Positions 29,147-36,895 of a DNA stretch of 64,000 nt are shown one piece after another; position 1 is the first letter of the stretch; every line of letters starts with the position of its first letter. A program made the position numbers and the translations under genes. Source of the DNA: Trichomonas vaginalis G3 (lineage: Eukaryota > Parabasalia > Trichomonadida > Trichomonadidae); NCBI RefSeq assembly GCF_026262505.1, contig NC_067208.1, positions 16,625,962 through 16,689,961 on the forward strand, given 5' to 3'. The notes beneath the pieces were generated by a model, which saw nothing but the letters and a program-made list of their open reading frames with translations, had not been told where the DNA came from and did no database searches.

Positions 29147-29434
29147 TCAAAATACTCTGTTATTTTTTTCCTTTAACAATGGCAAATCTTCTTTGAAGGT
29201 AAGTATTGTACAACCTTTCATATCATAGTGTGTTTGAGGTAAAGTATCTTGAACTATTTGTTTCACATCTTCATTCGGTGTCATTGAAATCGGTAAGTTT
29301 TCGCGATAGAACCAATTTCTGTCAGATTTGTAAATCTTAGCAAGGTCGTAAAAGCTTTTGTTGTTTCTTCTGACTAAATGCAACATAACCATATCTTTAT
29401 CTTCTTCATTTTCCATCTCTTCAGTATAAATCAT
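29147..29434 (-). CDS. Polinton small unknown protein, 95 aa
   Basis: Starts in an ATGA overlap with the end of the KilA-N gene upstream on the minus strand. Mixed helical protein (MVMLHLVRRNNKSFYDLAKI) with aromatic residues. The second half contains PQTHYDMKGCTILTF. The overlap suggests co-expression with the KilA-N protein. It may be a partner or a C-terminal module split off from that family. No motif named. Confidence 0.6.
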   Translation of the reverse strand: MIYTEEMENEEDKDMVMLHLVRRNNKSFYDLAKIYKSDRNWFYRENLPISMTPNEDVKQIVQDTLPQTHYDMKGCTILTFKEDLPLLKEKNNRVF

Positions 29435-29982
29435 ATACTTATAGTTCTTTTCCTTTCCTTTTGGTACCGAACGTGGTATTCTTTTCTGAATGTTTTTGTC
29501 TTTGCTTCAAGCTTGTTCTCTAGCTCTTCACGTTCTTGTCTGTGAATTTCGTCAAGAAGTCTGTAAATATTCCAAGCATAACGAGGCGAAGCCCACATTG
29601 CAACAGCATTTACAAGAAGTCTATGTACATAATATCCTCTCAAACCGTTTGGCAATTTTTCACGATTTTCATAGAGTTTTGGCGACTGGGGTTTTTTACC
29701 TACTCGCTGTTCTTCACTGTTTTCATGAGTTTTAGGCGACCCAGAAAAAAGTATGTCTCGCTGTGCTTCATTTAATAGTTCTTGTGTGCTTTGGTTCCTA
29801 AACCAGTCTTTAGGAAGCTTAGTATCTGGAGCAAAACATGCTGTCAAAATACTTTGCATTTGGTACATATCGTCTTTGACCGAACGAATGAGACGGAGTT
29901 GTTTGTTAAACTGTATGTACTCGTATTCTTCATTTATGGCTTCATGAACGATAGCAGTTGTTGTGTTCTCTGTTGTTGACAT
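29431..29982 (-). CDS. Polinton KilA-N domain protein
   Basis: 183 residues from the ATG at 29982 (the frame is open upstream without ATG). The KilA-N pattern is clear: RLIRSVKDDMYQMQSILTAC, KDWFRNQSTQELLNEA, and GYYVHRLLVNAVAMWASPRY followed by NIYRLLDEIH. KilA-N domains bind DNA in phages and large DNA viruses and are abundant in trichomonad Polintons. A basic, E/K-rich helical tail follows. The start is preceded by GTATGTAAGAACAG, shared with the next KilA-N gene, so the two are probably controlled alike. Whether it acts as a transcription regulator is not known. Confidence 0.85.
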   Translation of the reverse strand: MSTTENTTTAIVHEAINEEYEYIQFNKQLRLIRSVKDDMYQMQSILTACFAPDTKLPKDWFRNQSTQELLNEAQRDILFSGSPKTHENSEEQRVGKKPQSPKLYENREKLPNGLRGYYVHRLLVNAVAMWASPRYAWNIYRLLDEIHRQEREELENKLEAKTKTFRKEYHVRYQKERKRTISI

Positions 29983-30091
29983 TTCTGTTCTTACATACAA
30001 AATAAAAAAAATAAAAAAAATAAAATTAACTTTATTTTTTCTATCTTAAGGAAATTCATGAAATTTGTTGCTGAATTCAATAAAAATATAA

Positions 30092-30142
30092 TTTAGGGTA
30101 GATGGGTATATCTACCCTCTTTTCTACCCTCTTTTCTACCCC
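30092..30142 (+). repeat. GGGTAGA spacer repeat, copy 1
   Basis: ATTTAGGGTAGA, then GGGTATATCTACCC and two more CTACCC words. The core GGGTAGA...TCTACCC is an inverted repeat able to form a hairpin. Preceded at about 30046 by TCTTAAGGAAATTCATGAAA. Confidence 0.8.
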
Positions 30143-30180
30143 AGTTATTTTATAAACGTTTTACATGGTAAACGTTATTT

Positions 30181-30792
30181 TTACATGTATTTTTCAGCAA
30201 CTTCGTCAAATAATTTTATAGCTTTATCTATCTCATCTACTTCAAACGTTTCTTTACCTTTTATGGGAGCACCATACATTTTCTCAAACTTTTCAAGTAG
30301 TTCTGTTTCTGCAGCTCTCATATCATTAACAAACACAACCTTGACTCTATTGACTGTACTGTCATATCTTTGAGTTATATTATATGTTCTTCCTATCTTA
30401 TATCTTTTTGTATTGAAGTCCTTCGGTTTCTGAACGATGTAAAGTAAGCCTTCACTGCAACGTTCCGTATCGAATGAACCATATGTTATGAAGTTATATC
30501 CAACAACTGGGTCTAACCATAACAAAACTATTGGTATAAGACTTTTGTCTATAAGATATGCTGCAGTTCCATAGAATTTTACCGATATCATAAGCTCAGG
30601 ATTTCTTGTCAAAATTTTCTGAGTTGAAGCATTTCTAACCCAGTCCTTTGCTCTCTTTTCAAATGGAGATAAAATGTCTGACAAAGAATATTTGTTGTAT
30701 TTCTTTGAGTATCTTACGTTTAAATCACCAATTCTAACCAATTTAGTGTTATTGTCTATCTTTTTAACTGTTTCAAACTCAGTGTTTGTCAT
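30181..30792 (-). CDS. Polinton KilA-N-like protein with T5orf172 (GIY-YIG-like) domain
   Basis: 203 residues from the ATG at 30792. The N-terminal part is a shortened KilA-N-like domain (KRAKDWVRNASTQKILTRNP, then LIPIVLLWLDPVVGYNFITY). The C-terminal half matches the T5orf172/MUG113 group of GIY-YIG-like nucleases: GLLYIVQKPKDFN, YKIGRTYNITQRY, then an acidic helix AAETELLEKFEKMYG and GKETFEV. In phages and large DNA viruses this fusion of DNA-binding and nuclease-like domains is common. The leader before the ATG is shared with the other KilA-N gene. Function in the element is unknown. Confidence 0.82.
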   Translation of the reverse strand: MTNTEFETVKKIDNNTKLVRIGDLNVRYSKKYNKYSLSDILSPFEKRAKDWVRNASTQKILTRNPELMISVKFYGTAAYLIDKSLIPIVLLWLDPVVGYNFITYGSFDTERCSEGLLYIVQKPKDFNTKRYKIGRTYNITQRYDSTVNRVKVVFVNDMRAAETELLEKFEKMYGAPIKGKETFEVDEIDKAIKLFDEVAEKYM

Positions 30793-30859
30793 TTCCTGTT
30801 CTTACATACAAAATAAAAAAAATATTTTAAAAAAAAACTAACTTTATTTTATTTTTTCT

Positions 30860-31060
30860 ATCTTAAGGAAATTCATGAAATTTGGTCATTTTACTCAGAA
30901 TTCAATAAAATATATTTTAGGCGACCAGGTCACTCGGTTAAATGAACTTCTCTGAAAAAGTGTGACAACATGACATTTTGACAACAACACAGGAAATATA
31001 CTTCTTCGTAAATGTTTTGTCAAGACTTCTTCGTAATGAGCGTAAATCAGACAAAAATAT
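30860..31060. repeat. Spacer with copied left-end sequence
   Basis: Holds a second TCTTAAGGAAATTCATGAAA word near 30869, then ATATTTTAGGCGACC, then at 31003-31047 the unit CTTCGTAAATGTTTTGTCAA plus GACTTCTTCGTAATGAG, which matches the subterminal tandem repeat at 18690-18890 including its right-hand flank (TAATGAGnGTAAAT). Confidence 0.75.
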
Positions 31061-31113
31061 ATTTTAGGGTAGAAGGGTATATCTACCCCGTTTTCTACCC
31101 TCATTTCTACCCC
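31061..31113 (+). repeat. GGGTAGA spacer repeat, copy 2
   Basis: ATTTTAGGGTAGAAGGGTAT, then ATCTACCCCGTTTTCTACCC and CATTTCTACC. Nearly identical to copy 3 80 bases downstream. Confidence 0.85.
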
Positions 31114-31190
31114 ATATGTCCTTACTGAAAAAGTATGTGTTCCATATGTCATTTTTACTCAGAATTTTGTGCTGAATTCAGCAAAAATAT

Positions 31191-31241
31191 ATTTTAGGGT
31201 AGAAGGGTATATCTACCCCGTTTTCTACCCTCATTTCTACC
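31191..31241 (+). repeat. GGGTAGA spacer repeat, copy 3
   Basis: Same sequence as copy 2, preceded by GAATTCAGCAAAAATATATT. Confidence 0.85.
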
Positions 31242-31344
31242 ATAAAGTTTTACAAGCGTTTTACATGGTATATGTTGTGATGGTTCATGACTTTAAACAG
31301 TTTTGTAGCTTCTATTTCTTCACGAAGGATATCAAAAATTTTAA

Positions 31345-32128
31345 CTATGCGAAGGTTTCTTTATATTTCTTCTTGACATCTGAAAGAAGGAAATCGTTAG
31401 CAGTTGGATAGTTTTTGTTCAGAAATGTCAACATGTCCATTTTATCTTCTGCTGGTTTCTCTACTTCTTTCTTTAAGTCAGTATGGTCTTTTCTCATTCT
31501 TTCTATCTCTTTGACGGAGTAGTTATATTTCCTCATTGCTGCTTTACATTTAGAACATTGTGAGTTCATTTTTGCGTTATATTCTGAAATTTGTCCTGCT
31601 AGTATGACTAAGGCGTAGATGGTTTTCTTTAACTCAAAGGTTGCTGGTTTTATCTGTTGGTTCCATACCTTACCTCTTCTATCTTTATCTCTTATCTGCA
31701 AGACACACTCAGCAACTAACGAAACAAAGTTGTCGTAGGTCTTAAATTCTTCAGATTTATATATGTCAATGACTTTGTGGTTGCAATGAAATCCAAGAAA
31801 CTCATAGTTTACCTTTCGTATGAACTTCTTTATTTCTACTGAGTCAGTCAGTCTGACTTCAATTTCATTCGAATTCTGGAATAGTGAGTTTTTGTTGTTG
31901 TATTTCAGGAAGTTTAGGCAAATGGTCTATAATATCTTGCATTTCATAAAGATACTGTTCATTTGTTTCATCTTTTGCACTACAGTCTAAATCTCCTTGG
32001 AGAAGTTCTTGCTTTATCTTCTGGATTTCTGTTTCGAAAGTATATGAAGAAGGAATGAAGCTTTTCATCTCTACTAACATTGAAGTTGGGTTCATGACTA
32101 ACGAGTTTGGTGCTGTTGTTGCAAACAT
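31345..32128 (-). pseudogene. Polinton unknown gene, fossil
   Basis: The N-terminal piece starts at the ATG at 32128 (MFATTAPNSLVMNPTSMLVE), which is preceded by TTTTATTGTAAGAAC, like the KilA-N genes. The C-terminal piece ends near 31345 and contains a C-x2-C pair (SQCSKCKAAM) in a charged helical setting. Broken, one or two breaks. No family recognised. Confidence 0.5.
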
Positions 32129-32337
32129 GTTCTTACAATAAAAATAAAAAATATTTTTTGGTGGGACTACCTTTATTTTATTTCAGCACAAAATGAACGA
32201 GTTTGGTTTAAAAATACGGTGGAGCCAAAAATGGCTCGACCTCAAAAACAAGCATTTTGTGAAGAATATACCAACCCGCTGTTTTCCGCGGGTTGCTTTT
32301 TTTATACAAAGTTCAAGAGTTTTGTGTGTTTTCTACG

Positions 32338-32397
32338 AGGGTAGAAATGAGGGTAGAAATGAGGGTAGATATACCCTTCTACCCTAAAATATATTTT
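32338..32397 (-). repeat. GGGTAGA spacer repeat, copy 4 (reverse orientation)
   Basis: Reverse orientation relative to copies 1-3, with GGGTAGAAATGA repeated and the TACCCTAAAATATATTTT end. Lies before the 22-bp tandem array. Confidence 0.85.
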
Positions 32398-32417
32398 TTG
32401 GTGGTACGTCGGACATT

Positions 32418-32813
32418 GTTCTGAAACAGTACAAGTCTTGTTCTGAAACAGTACAAGTATTGTTCTGAAGCAGTGCAAGTATTGTTCTGAAAAAGTACAA
32501 GTATTGTTCTGAAACAGTGCAAGTATTGTTCTGAAAAAGTACAAGTATTGTTCTGAAAAAGTACAAGTCTTGTTCTGAAACAGAAAATTTTTCTCACAAA
32601 TTGAGAGCTTTTACGGGAAATTTGTTCTGAAAAAGTACAAGTCTTGTTCTGAAAAAGTACAAGTATTGTTCTGAAACAGTACAAGTATTGTTCTGAAAAA
32701 GTACAAGACTAGTTCTGAAACAGTACAAGTATTGTACTGAAAAAGTACAAGACTAGTTCTGAAACAGTACAAGTATTGTTCTGAAAAAGTACAAGACTAG
32801 TTCTGAAACAGTA
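32418..32813. repeat. 22-bp tandem array, ~15 full units
   Basis: The unit is GTTCTGAAACAGTACAAGTA plus TT, with A/C variation in the middle and a CTA or CTT ending in some copies. It is interrupted once by about 30 unrelated bases near 32590. The last partial unit ends only a few bases before the ATG of the next gene at 32817. The units are direct repeats without spacers, so it is not a CRISPR array. Confidence 0.9.
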
Positions 32814-32816
32814 GCA

Positions 32817-33182
32817 ATGGACGAGGTCGAGCCATTAGATGAGGCAATTTACCTTATAGAGATAAATGAAGTTGTTAAGCAGTACTTGGGCAAGGACAAA
32901 GCCAACAAGTCCCTCGGCTTCTGGTTGTCTGGAAGAGGTGCGCTGAAAATCGAAATTGAAACTGGAATTCCAATTCAAATACCAGAAAACACTCCTGTAG
33001 ACGACATAAAGGAGATGAAGAAAGAAGCTCTTCTCAAGTTCTTTGCAAAGCGCCCATGGATACAACTTCCAAACAGAGAGAGTCCAATTCCACGAATTAT
33101 ACAAATTCTCAGAGCACTGTTCCACTTCTCTGGTCAGCCGTTCTACATAACCTGTGAAGGCGACATCCAACCAGTTCAGTAA
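32817..33182 (+). CDS. Polinton small protein, 121 aa
   Basis: ATG four bases after the 22-bp tandem array. Contains LDEAIYLIEINEVVKQYLG, FWLSGRGALKIEIETGIPI and RPWIQLPNRESPIPRI. Composition is more GC-rich than its neighbours. The repeat array occupies its whole upstream region, so its promoter must lie inside or before the array. No family recognised. Confidence 0.6.
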   Translation: MDEVEPLDEAIYLIEINEVVKQYLGKDKANKSLGFWLSGRGALKIEIETGIPIQIPENTPVDDIKEMKKEALLKFFAKRPWIQLPNRESPIPRIIQILRALFHFSGQPFYITCEGDIQPVQ

Positions 33183-33238
33183 ACATCTCATTTTAACTAA
33201 CTTTTTTGCTGTCTTAAGGAAATTCATGAAAATTCAAC

Positions 33239-33298
33239 GGGTAGAAATGAGGGTAGAAAACGGGGTAGATATACCCTTCTACCCTAAAATATATTTTT
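33239..33298 (-). repeat. GGGTAGA spacer repeat, copy 5 (reverse orientation)
   Basis: Reads GGGTAGAAATGAGGGTAGAA and ends ACCCTAAAATATATTTT. Preceded by CTTAAGGAAATTCATGAAA at about 33213. Sits between two convergent genes. Confidence 0.85.
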
Positions 33299-33522
33299 CA
33301 GTGCTTTTTAGCACTTTTCCGTAGTTGTATATGAAAGACAATTCGAGATAAAATTTCTTCATCTGAAATAGTCCTACCAGTATTTGTAAAGATATAGTCT
33401 AACGGTTTGTATCTGCTACTTTTGTTCTTTGTTTTCAACCTGAAACATTTAATATATGTAAAAATATACTGTTTTAAAAAATGTTTTAAAATGGTATGCA
33501 ATGTTTTACTTCATGCAATGTT

Positions 33523-35667
33523 TTATTTCATGCAATGTTTTATTTCTGTGCCGTCTTCAAGTATGCCCCAGTACTTACGCTTGGAGAGGACATGAACTTC
33601 GGAAAATACCTTATCTAGCTTAAAACAGCCCATCTTCTCACCGACTAAACCCATTTCAATGAGTTTGTTGTATCCTTCTTCGTTCGTCATGAGTGCATCG
33701 ATGTTCTCATAGTAAACCACAACTTTGGATTTGACTTCGGAGAAGAATTTGTTGTAGTTGTCAAGGACTGCTTTTGCGAACTGAGGGTAAGACCAATGTT
33801 CGACAATAGGTTTTAATGTGGTTACTAAGCCACTTTCACCTTCGGTAAATTCGTATTTCAAAACAAAAGGAGAAAACCTTTCAACAAAGTTGTCGACCTT
33901 CTCATAATGTTTACTCTTCATCTCTTGAGGTTTCTTAATGGAATATCCCCATGTCGAATTCATAAGCAATTTGAGTGTCATTGCAAGTTTGGGGTTTGAA
34001 GCTTTCCTAATATCATATAGTTGTTGTATGACTTTTCCAACTGTATAGTTCCTTCCTGGGAACTCACCGTCTTCGTTTGGAATTCCAGTTGGAATATATT
34101 GGACGAACCTCATGTACGCAGCGTTAAGGTCGACATAGTATATCTTTTCATATGAGTCAAACTTGTCGCATCCAATCGGACCAGTTCGTGGAAATTCAAG
34201 TGAGTCTCTTATCTTCTGAGAAACTTCTCCTGTTATCTCATAAACATCGTCGAAGCAACCTGTTTCATATAAAACCTTCTGACCTAACTCAGATGCTCTC
34301 CAATACAATTTGACGTCGATTGGATTTCTCAATGGAAGTTTGTTTATAGCATCTTGAAGTTCTTGCAACCTCATTGGAAGTTCTTCTGGTTCAGGTTGGT
34401 ATCCGAACAATCCAACTCCTTTTGGAACTGTGTACTTCTTTTGTACTAGAACTTTGTCTGGAACAACTTTTGGTCTTGCTAACAGTGAAAAGTTTGTTTC
34501 GTCTTTTGGTACAAAAGTTTCTGTCAGCTTGTCATCTGGAATTGGTTCCAACAAACCTTTCTCGAAAAGAATGTTTACAGCTCTGACAATGTTGCACTTG
34601 CCTTTTCCGAACATAAGACTTTCGTTCAACATGAAGTGGTTGTGGACAATTGCAATCTTCAACCATGGTAAGTCTTTGTCAACAACATAGTCGTCATGTG
34701 AAGAACCTTTAGCTGTAGGTATGTTGACTCGGATATTGACATTTGCCAACGGTGCAATTTTTGCCAATTGACCTCTGAGAATGTACCTTGTCTTCACACA
34801 TGACTCAAGATACTTCATCTTCTCATCTGTAACAAGACCAGAGTTCCTGAGACATGTAAGAATACAAGGTTCATTGACAATTGTTTCAATTGAATTGTAA
34901 ATTCCATACCTTGTCAAGTCAATGTCAGACTTATTTATGAACGGGAAGTATCCAGCATGTTGTCTGACTGCTTGAGGGTTCGGTTGGTACCATTCAAATT
35001 TTACACTTGCAATTCCTTCAATTGCATTCAAAATGTCTGAGTCGGAGTCAACCATTTGTTCTCTCTTTGTAGTCTTGAAAGCGTCAAGAAGCATTGCAGC
35101 TGTTGTGACATTGCCATGTGCATAGTAAATGTGACCATCCAAATCTGTTACGGTTAGTCTGAGATTGTATCCTTTCTTATTTCCATCTTGAATTGCAGCA
35201 AGTACTCCCATGAAGCCTTCTTTGTTCTTTCCTTCGTCAAAGTTTACTGTAAAGGTTCGACCAGATGTAATTTGACTTCTAACTTCACGGTACTTTTCAT
35301 ATGCATATCTTGTTCTTTCCATGGGAGCATGTGAGTCTTCACCTTTTCCTTTTTTCCTTCTCAAAGGATGCAATTGTTCGTCATGTTTCCAGTAGAATCT
35401 GGCAAAGCCGTCGTGTCCTTCAACTTGAGGCTCAGTAACATTGAAAGGCATGTCCATAAGACGTTCTTCTTCTAACCTCTCTAATCTGTTTGGATAATTT
35501 GCGCGTGCTGTTTCTAAGTCCATTTCATAGCGAAGACCAGACAATTTGTCATAGACTTTTATGGGTCTTCCCTTCCTATATTTAAACTTCTTTGAAACTC
35601 TCCAACCATATCTTTCTAACTCTGCTTTTATTCTAGCAGACCTTCTATCCATTCTATACGGGGGCAT
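33523..35667 (-). CDS. Polinton protein-primed family B DNA polymerase
   Basis: 714 residues in one frame from the ATG at 35667. Palm signatures of protein-primed family B polymerases are visible: a motif A region YYVDLNAAYMRFVQYIPTG, a motif B region KLLMNSTWGYSIKKP, a motif C region around VVVYYENIDALMT, and the KRKYWG block near the end. The N-terminal ~400 residues begin with a basic segment (RMDRRSARIKAELERYGW) and contain no clear exonuclease signature by eye. In Polintons this enzyme copies the element from terminal-protein-primed ends. It lies next to the array-led small gene and transcribes leftward. The gene is open here; activity cannot be judged from sequence reading. Confidence 0.82.
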   Translation of the reverse strand: MPPYRMDRRSARIKAELERYGWRVSKKFKYRKGRPIKVYDKLSGLRYEMDLETARANYPNRLERLEEERLMDMPFNVTEPQVEGHDGFARFYWKHDEQLHPLRRKKGKGEDSHAPMERTRYAYEKYREVRSQITSGRTFTVNFDEGKNKEGFMGVLAAIQDGNKKGYNLRLTVTDLDGHIYYAHGNVTTAAMLLDAFKTTKREQMVDSDSDILNAIEGIASVKFEWYQPNPQAVRQHAGYFPFINKSDIDLTRYGIYNSIETIVNEPCILTCLRNSGLVTDEKMKYLESCVKTRYILRGQLAKIAPLANVNIRVNIPTAKGSSHDDYVVDKDLPWLKIAIVHNHFMLNESLMFGKGKCNIVRAVNILFEKGLLEPIPDDKLTETFVPKDETNFSLLARPKVVPDKVLVQKKYTVPKGVGLFGYQPEPEELPMRLQELQDAINKLPLRNPIDVKLYWRASELGQKVLYETGCFDDVYEITGEVSQKIRDSLEFPRTGPIGCDKFDSYEKIYYVDLNAAYMRFVQYIPTGIPNEDGEFPGRNYTVGKVIQQLYDIRKASNPKLAMTLKLLMNSTWGYSIKKPQEMKSKHYEKVDNFVERFSPFVLKYEFTEGESGLVTTLKPIVEHWSYPQFAKAVLDNYNKFFSEVKSKVVVYYENIDALMTNEEGYNKLIEMGLVGEKMGCFKLDKVFSEVHVLSKRKYWGILEDGTEIKHCMK

Positions 35668-35698
35668 TTTTATAAAAATAAAAAAATATTTTTTTCTT

Positions 35699-36283
35699 TT
35701 ACTTTACATAACCTCCTGCTACCAGAAGTCTTTGACGCCAACCCATACCAGCTAATGAAGGTTGACTTGGTTTAGTTTGGAAACTAAACTTTGGTTTTGG
35801 TTTATCTTCAGTTTTTGGTTTCTCTTCTTCTATCGGTTTTTCGTCACTTTTCGGTTCCTCTGACTTTACCTCACCTGCAGGAACAGTTGTGTCGTCAACA
35901 TCTTCATAAATATCATATGCCATTTGTTTTTGTTTTCCTTTCAACTTTTTGTGTTTGTTGTAAAGTTTAGAATATTTCGACTCTAAGTCAATGAGATGTT
36001 CTATAATGAACTGTTGGTCAGTGAAGAATACCTTCCCATCTGTTGTCTCTTTAGTTCCTTCAGACTTCAATATTTTATTTGTGAGAGTCTGTTTCTTTTT
36101 TGAGATACTAGCCGTTCCATTTCTATGAAAAGTGACTTTATAGTTAGGGTTTGTATTTCCAGACCTGGCACTTTCTATTATTGAATTTTTCTCTTCATCT
36201 GTAAGTTCTTTGACAGGTTTTGACAATGGTTCTGAACTTTTTGTTTGTGGTGTCAAATCTACCGTTTCAACTTCTTCGGTCAT
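35699..36283 (-). CDS. Polinton charged unknown protein, 194 aa
   Basis: Starts at an ATG with the leader TTTTACTGAGATGAA, shared with the next small gene upstream. The body has a basic strand-rich patch (NYKVTFHRNGTASISKKKQ), a helical LESKYSKLYNKHKKLKGKQ, and an acidic/proline tail with repeated EEKPKTEDKPKPK. It ends in a short hydrophobic MGWRQRLLVAGGYVK. Possibly a virion or scaffold protein; no family recognised. Confidence 0.6.
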   Translation of the reverse strand: MTEEVETVDLTPQTKSSEPLSKPVKELTDEEKNSIIESARSGNTNPNYKVTFHRNGTASISKKKQTLTNKILKSEGTKETTDGKVFFTDQQFIIEHLIDLESKYSKLYNKHKKLKGKQKQMAYDIYEDVDDTTVPAGEVKSEEPKSDEKPIEEEKPKTEDKPKPKFSFQTKPSQPSLAGMGWRQRLLVAGGYVK

Positions 36284-36301
36284 TTCATCTCAGTAAAAAT
36301 T

Positions 36302-36457
36302 TTAGTTTGTTTTGTTTTCAACTGGTTGTTTAGGTTTTTTAAGTCGGTCTAAAACTTCCTGAGGTATAGGAAGAACTTGACAAACACGTGGTTGTGTAAC
36401 TGCTGGAAGCCGACAAATCCATCTTGAACCCATTTGTCTCAATGCTGTATTGTTCAT
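36302..36457 (-). CDS. Polinton micro-ORF, 51 aa
   Basis: The 51-residue frame MNNTALRQMGSRWICRLPAV... ends with KKPKQPVENKTN. The 15 bases before its ATG (TTTTACTGAGATGAA) are identical to those before the downstream 194-residue gene, which supports real expression. A P/Q-rich middle (TQPRVCQVLPIPQ) is seen. Function unknown. Confidence 0.5.
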   Translation of the reverse strand: MNNTALRQMGSRWICRLPAVTQPRVCQVLPIPQEVLDRLKKPKQPVENKTN

Positions 36458-36476
36458 TTCATCTCAGTAAAAAACT

Positions 36477-36878
36477 TTACATTCCCCACGTTTGAGGCGG
36501 TTGAGGTTGGTTATTGTTTACCCATTGTTGTGCATGGTTATATCCTCTGTTAAAGAATCTTTCACCTTGGTCCATATAGTGTCCTGCTTGGTTATAGTAG
36601 TCATTTGCTTTGTTATAGTAGTTTCCTGCTTCTCTTCCTACATTGTCCATCCATCCTTGAACTTTTCCTCTTGTTTCAGGATTTGGAATAAGATTTGCTG
36701 CATCTCGTGCTACCTCCCAACCTTTCTGTACAGTTTGTATAATAGGTTGTGCTTTCTCTTTCAGTATACCTAATGTACTCAAAATCTTCCTTCCAATTCC
36801 AAATGCACCTCTGGCTAGTGTTCCCACTGCGGGCAAAAATCTGGATGCAACTCCTGCTAATGCGCCAAATAAACCCAT
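36477..36878 (-). CDS. Polinton pVI-like amphipathic protein
   Basis: 133 residues with an amphipathic, glycine-rich N-terminus (MGLFGALAGVASRFLPAVG, then FGIGRKILSTLG), a helical middle, and an N/Y/Q-rich tail with repeats of YYNKAND-type motifs. Adenovirus protein VI and similar virophage and Polinton proteins carry such an N-terminal helix that lyses membranes during entry. It is similar in design to the remnant at 40510-40760. It starts 17 bp from the integrase gene, which runs the other way. Function by analogy only. Confidence 0.55.
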   Translation of the reverse strand: MGLFGALAGVASRFLPAVGTLARGAFGIGRKILSTLGILKEKAQPIIQTVQKGWEVARDAANLIPNPETRGKVQGWMDNVGREAGNYYNKANDYYNQAGHYMDQGERFFNRGYNHAQQWVNNNQPQPPQTWGM

Positions 36879-36895
36879 TTCTTATGGGTTAAAAA
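36879..36895. promoter_or_regulatory. Divergent 17-bp start-to-start spacer
   Basis: TTCTTATGGGTTAAAAA between the ATG of the pVI-like gene (minus) and the ATG of the integrase (plus). Any promoter for either gene must overlap this spacer or the opposite coding sequence. Confidence 0.5.

Noticed and set aside
28690-29176. Several overlapping ORFs on both strands
   Set aside because: They exist only because the GTCGG repeats lack stops; the translations are low-complexity and none has a family or matched length.
32302-32684. Overlapping minus frames with FRTILVLFQN repeats
   Set aside because: Direct translation of the 22-bp tandem array; a unit length not divisible by three makes several frames open.
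32418-32813. CRISPR-like array
   Set aside because: Units are contiguous 22-bp direct repeats without unique spacers, inside a eukaryotic element.
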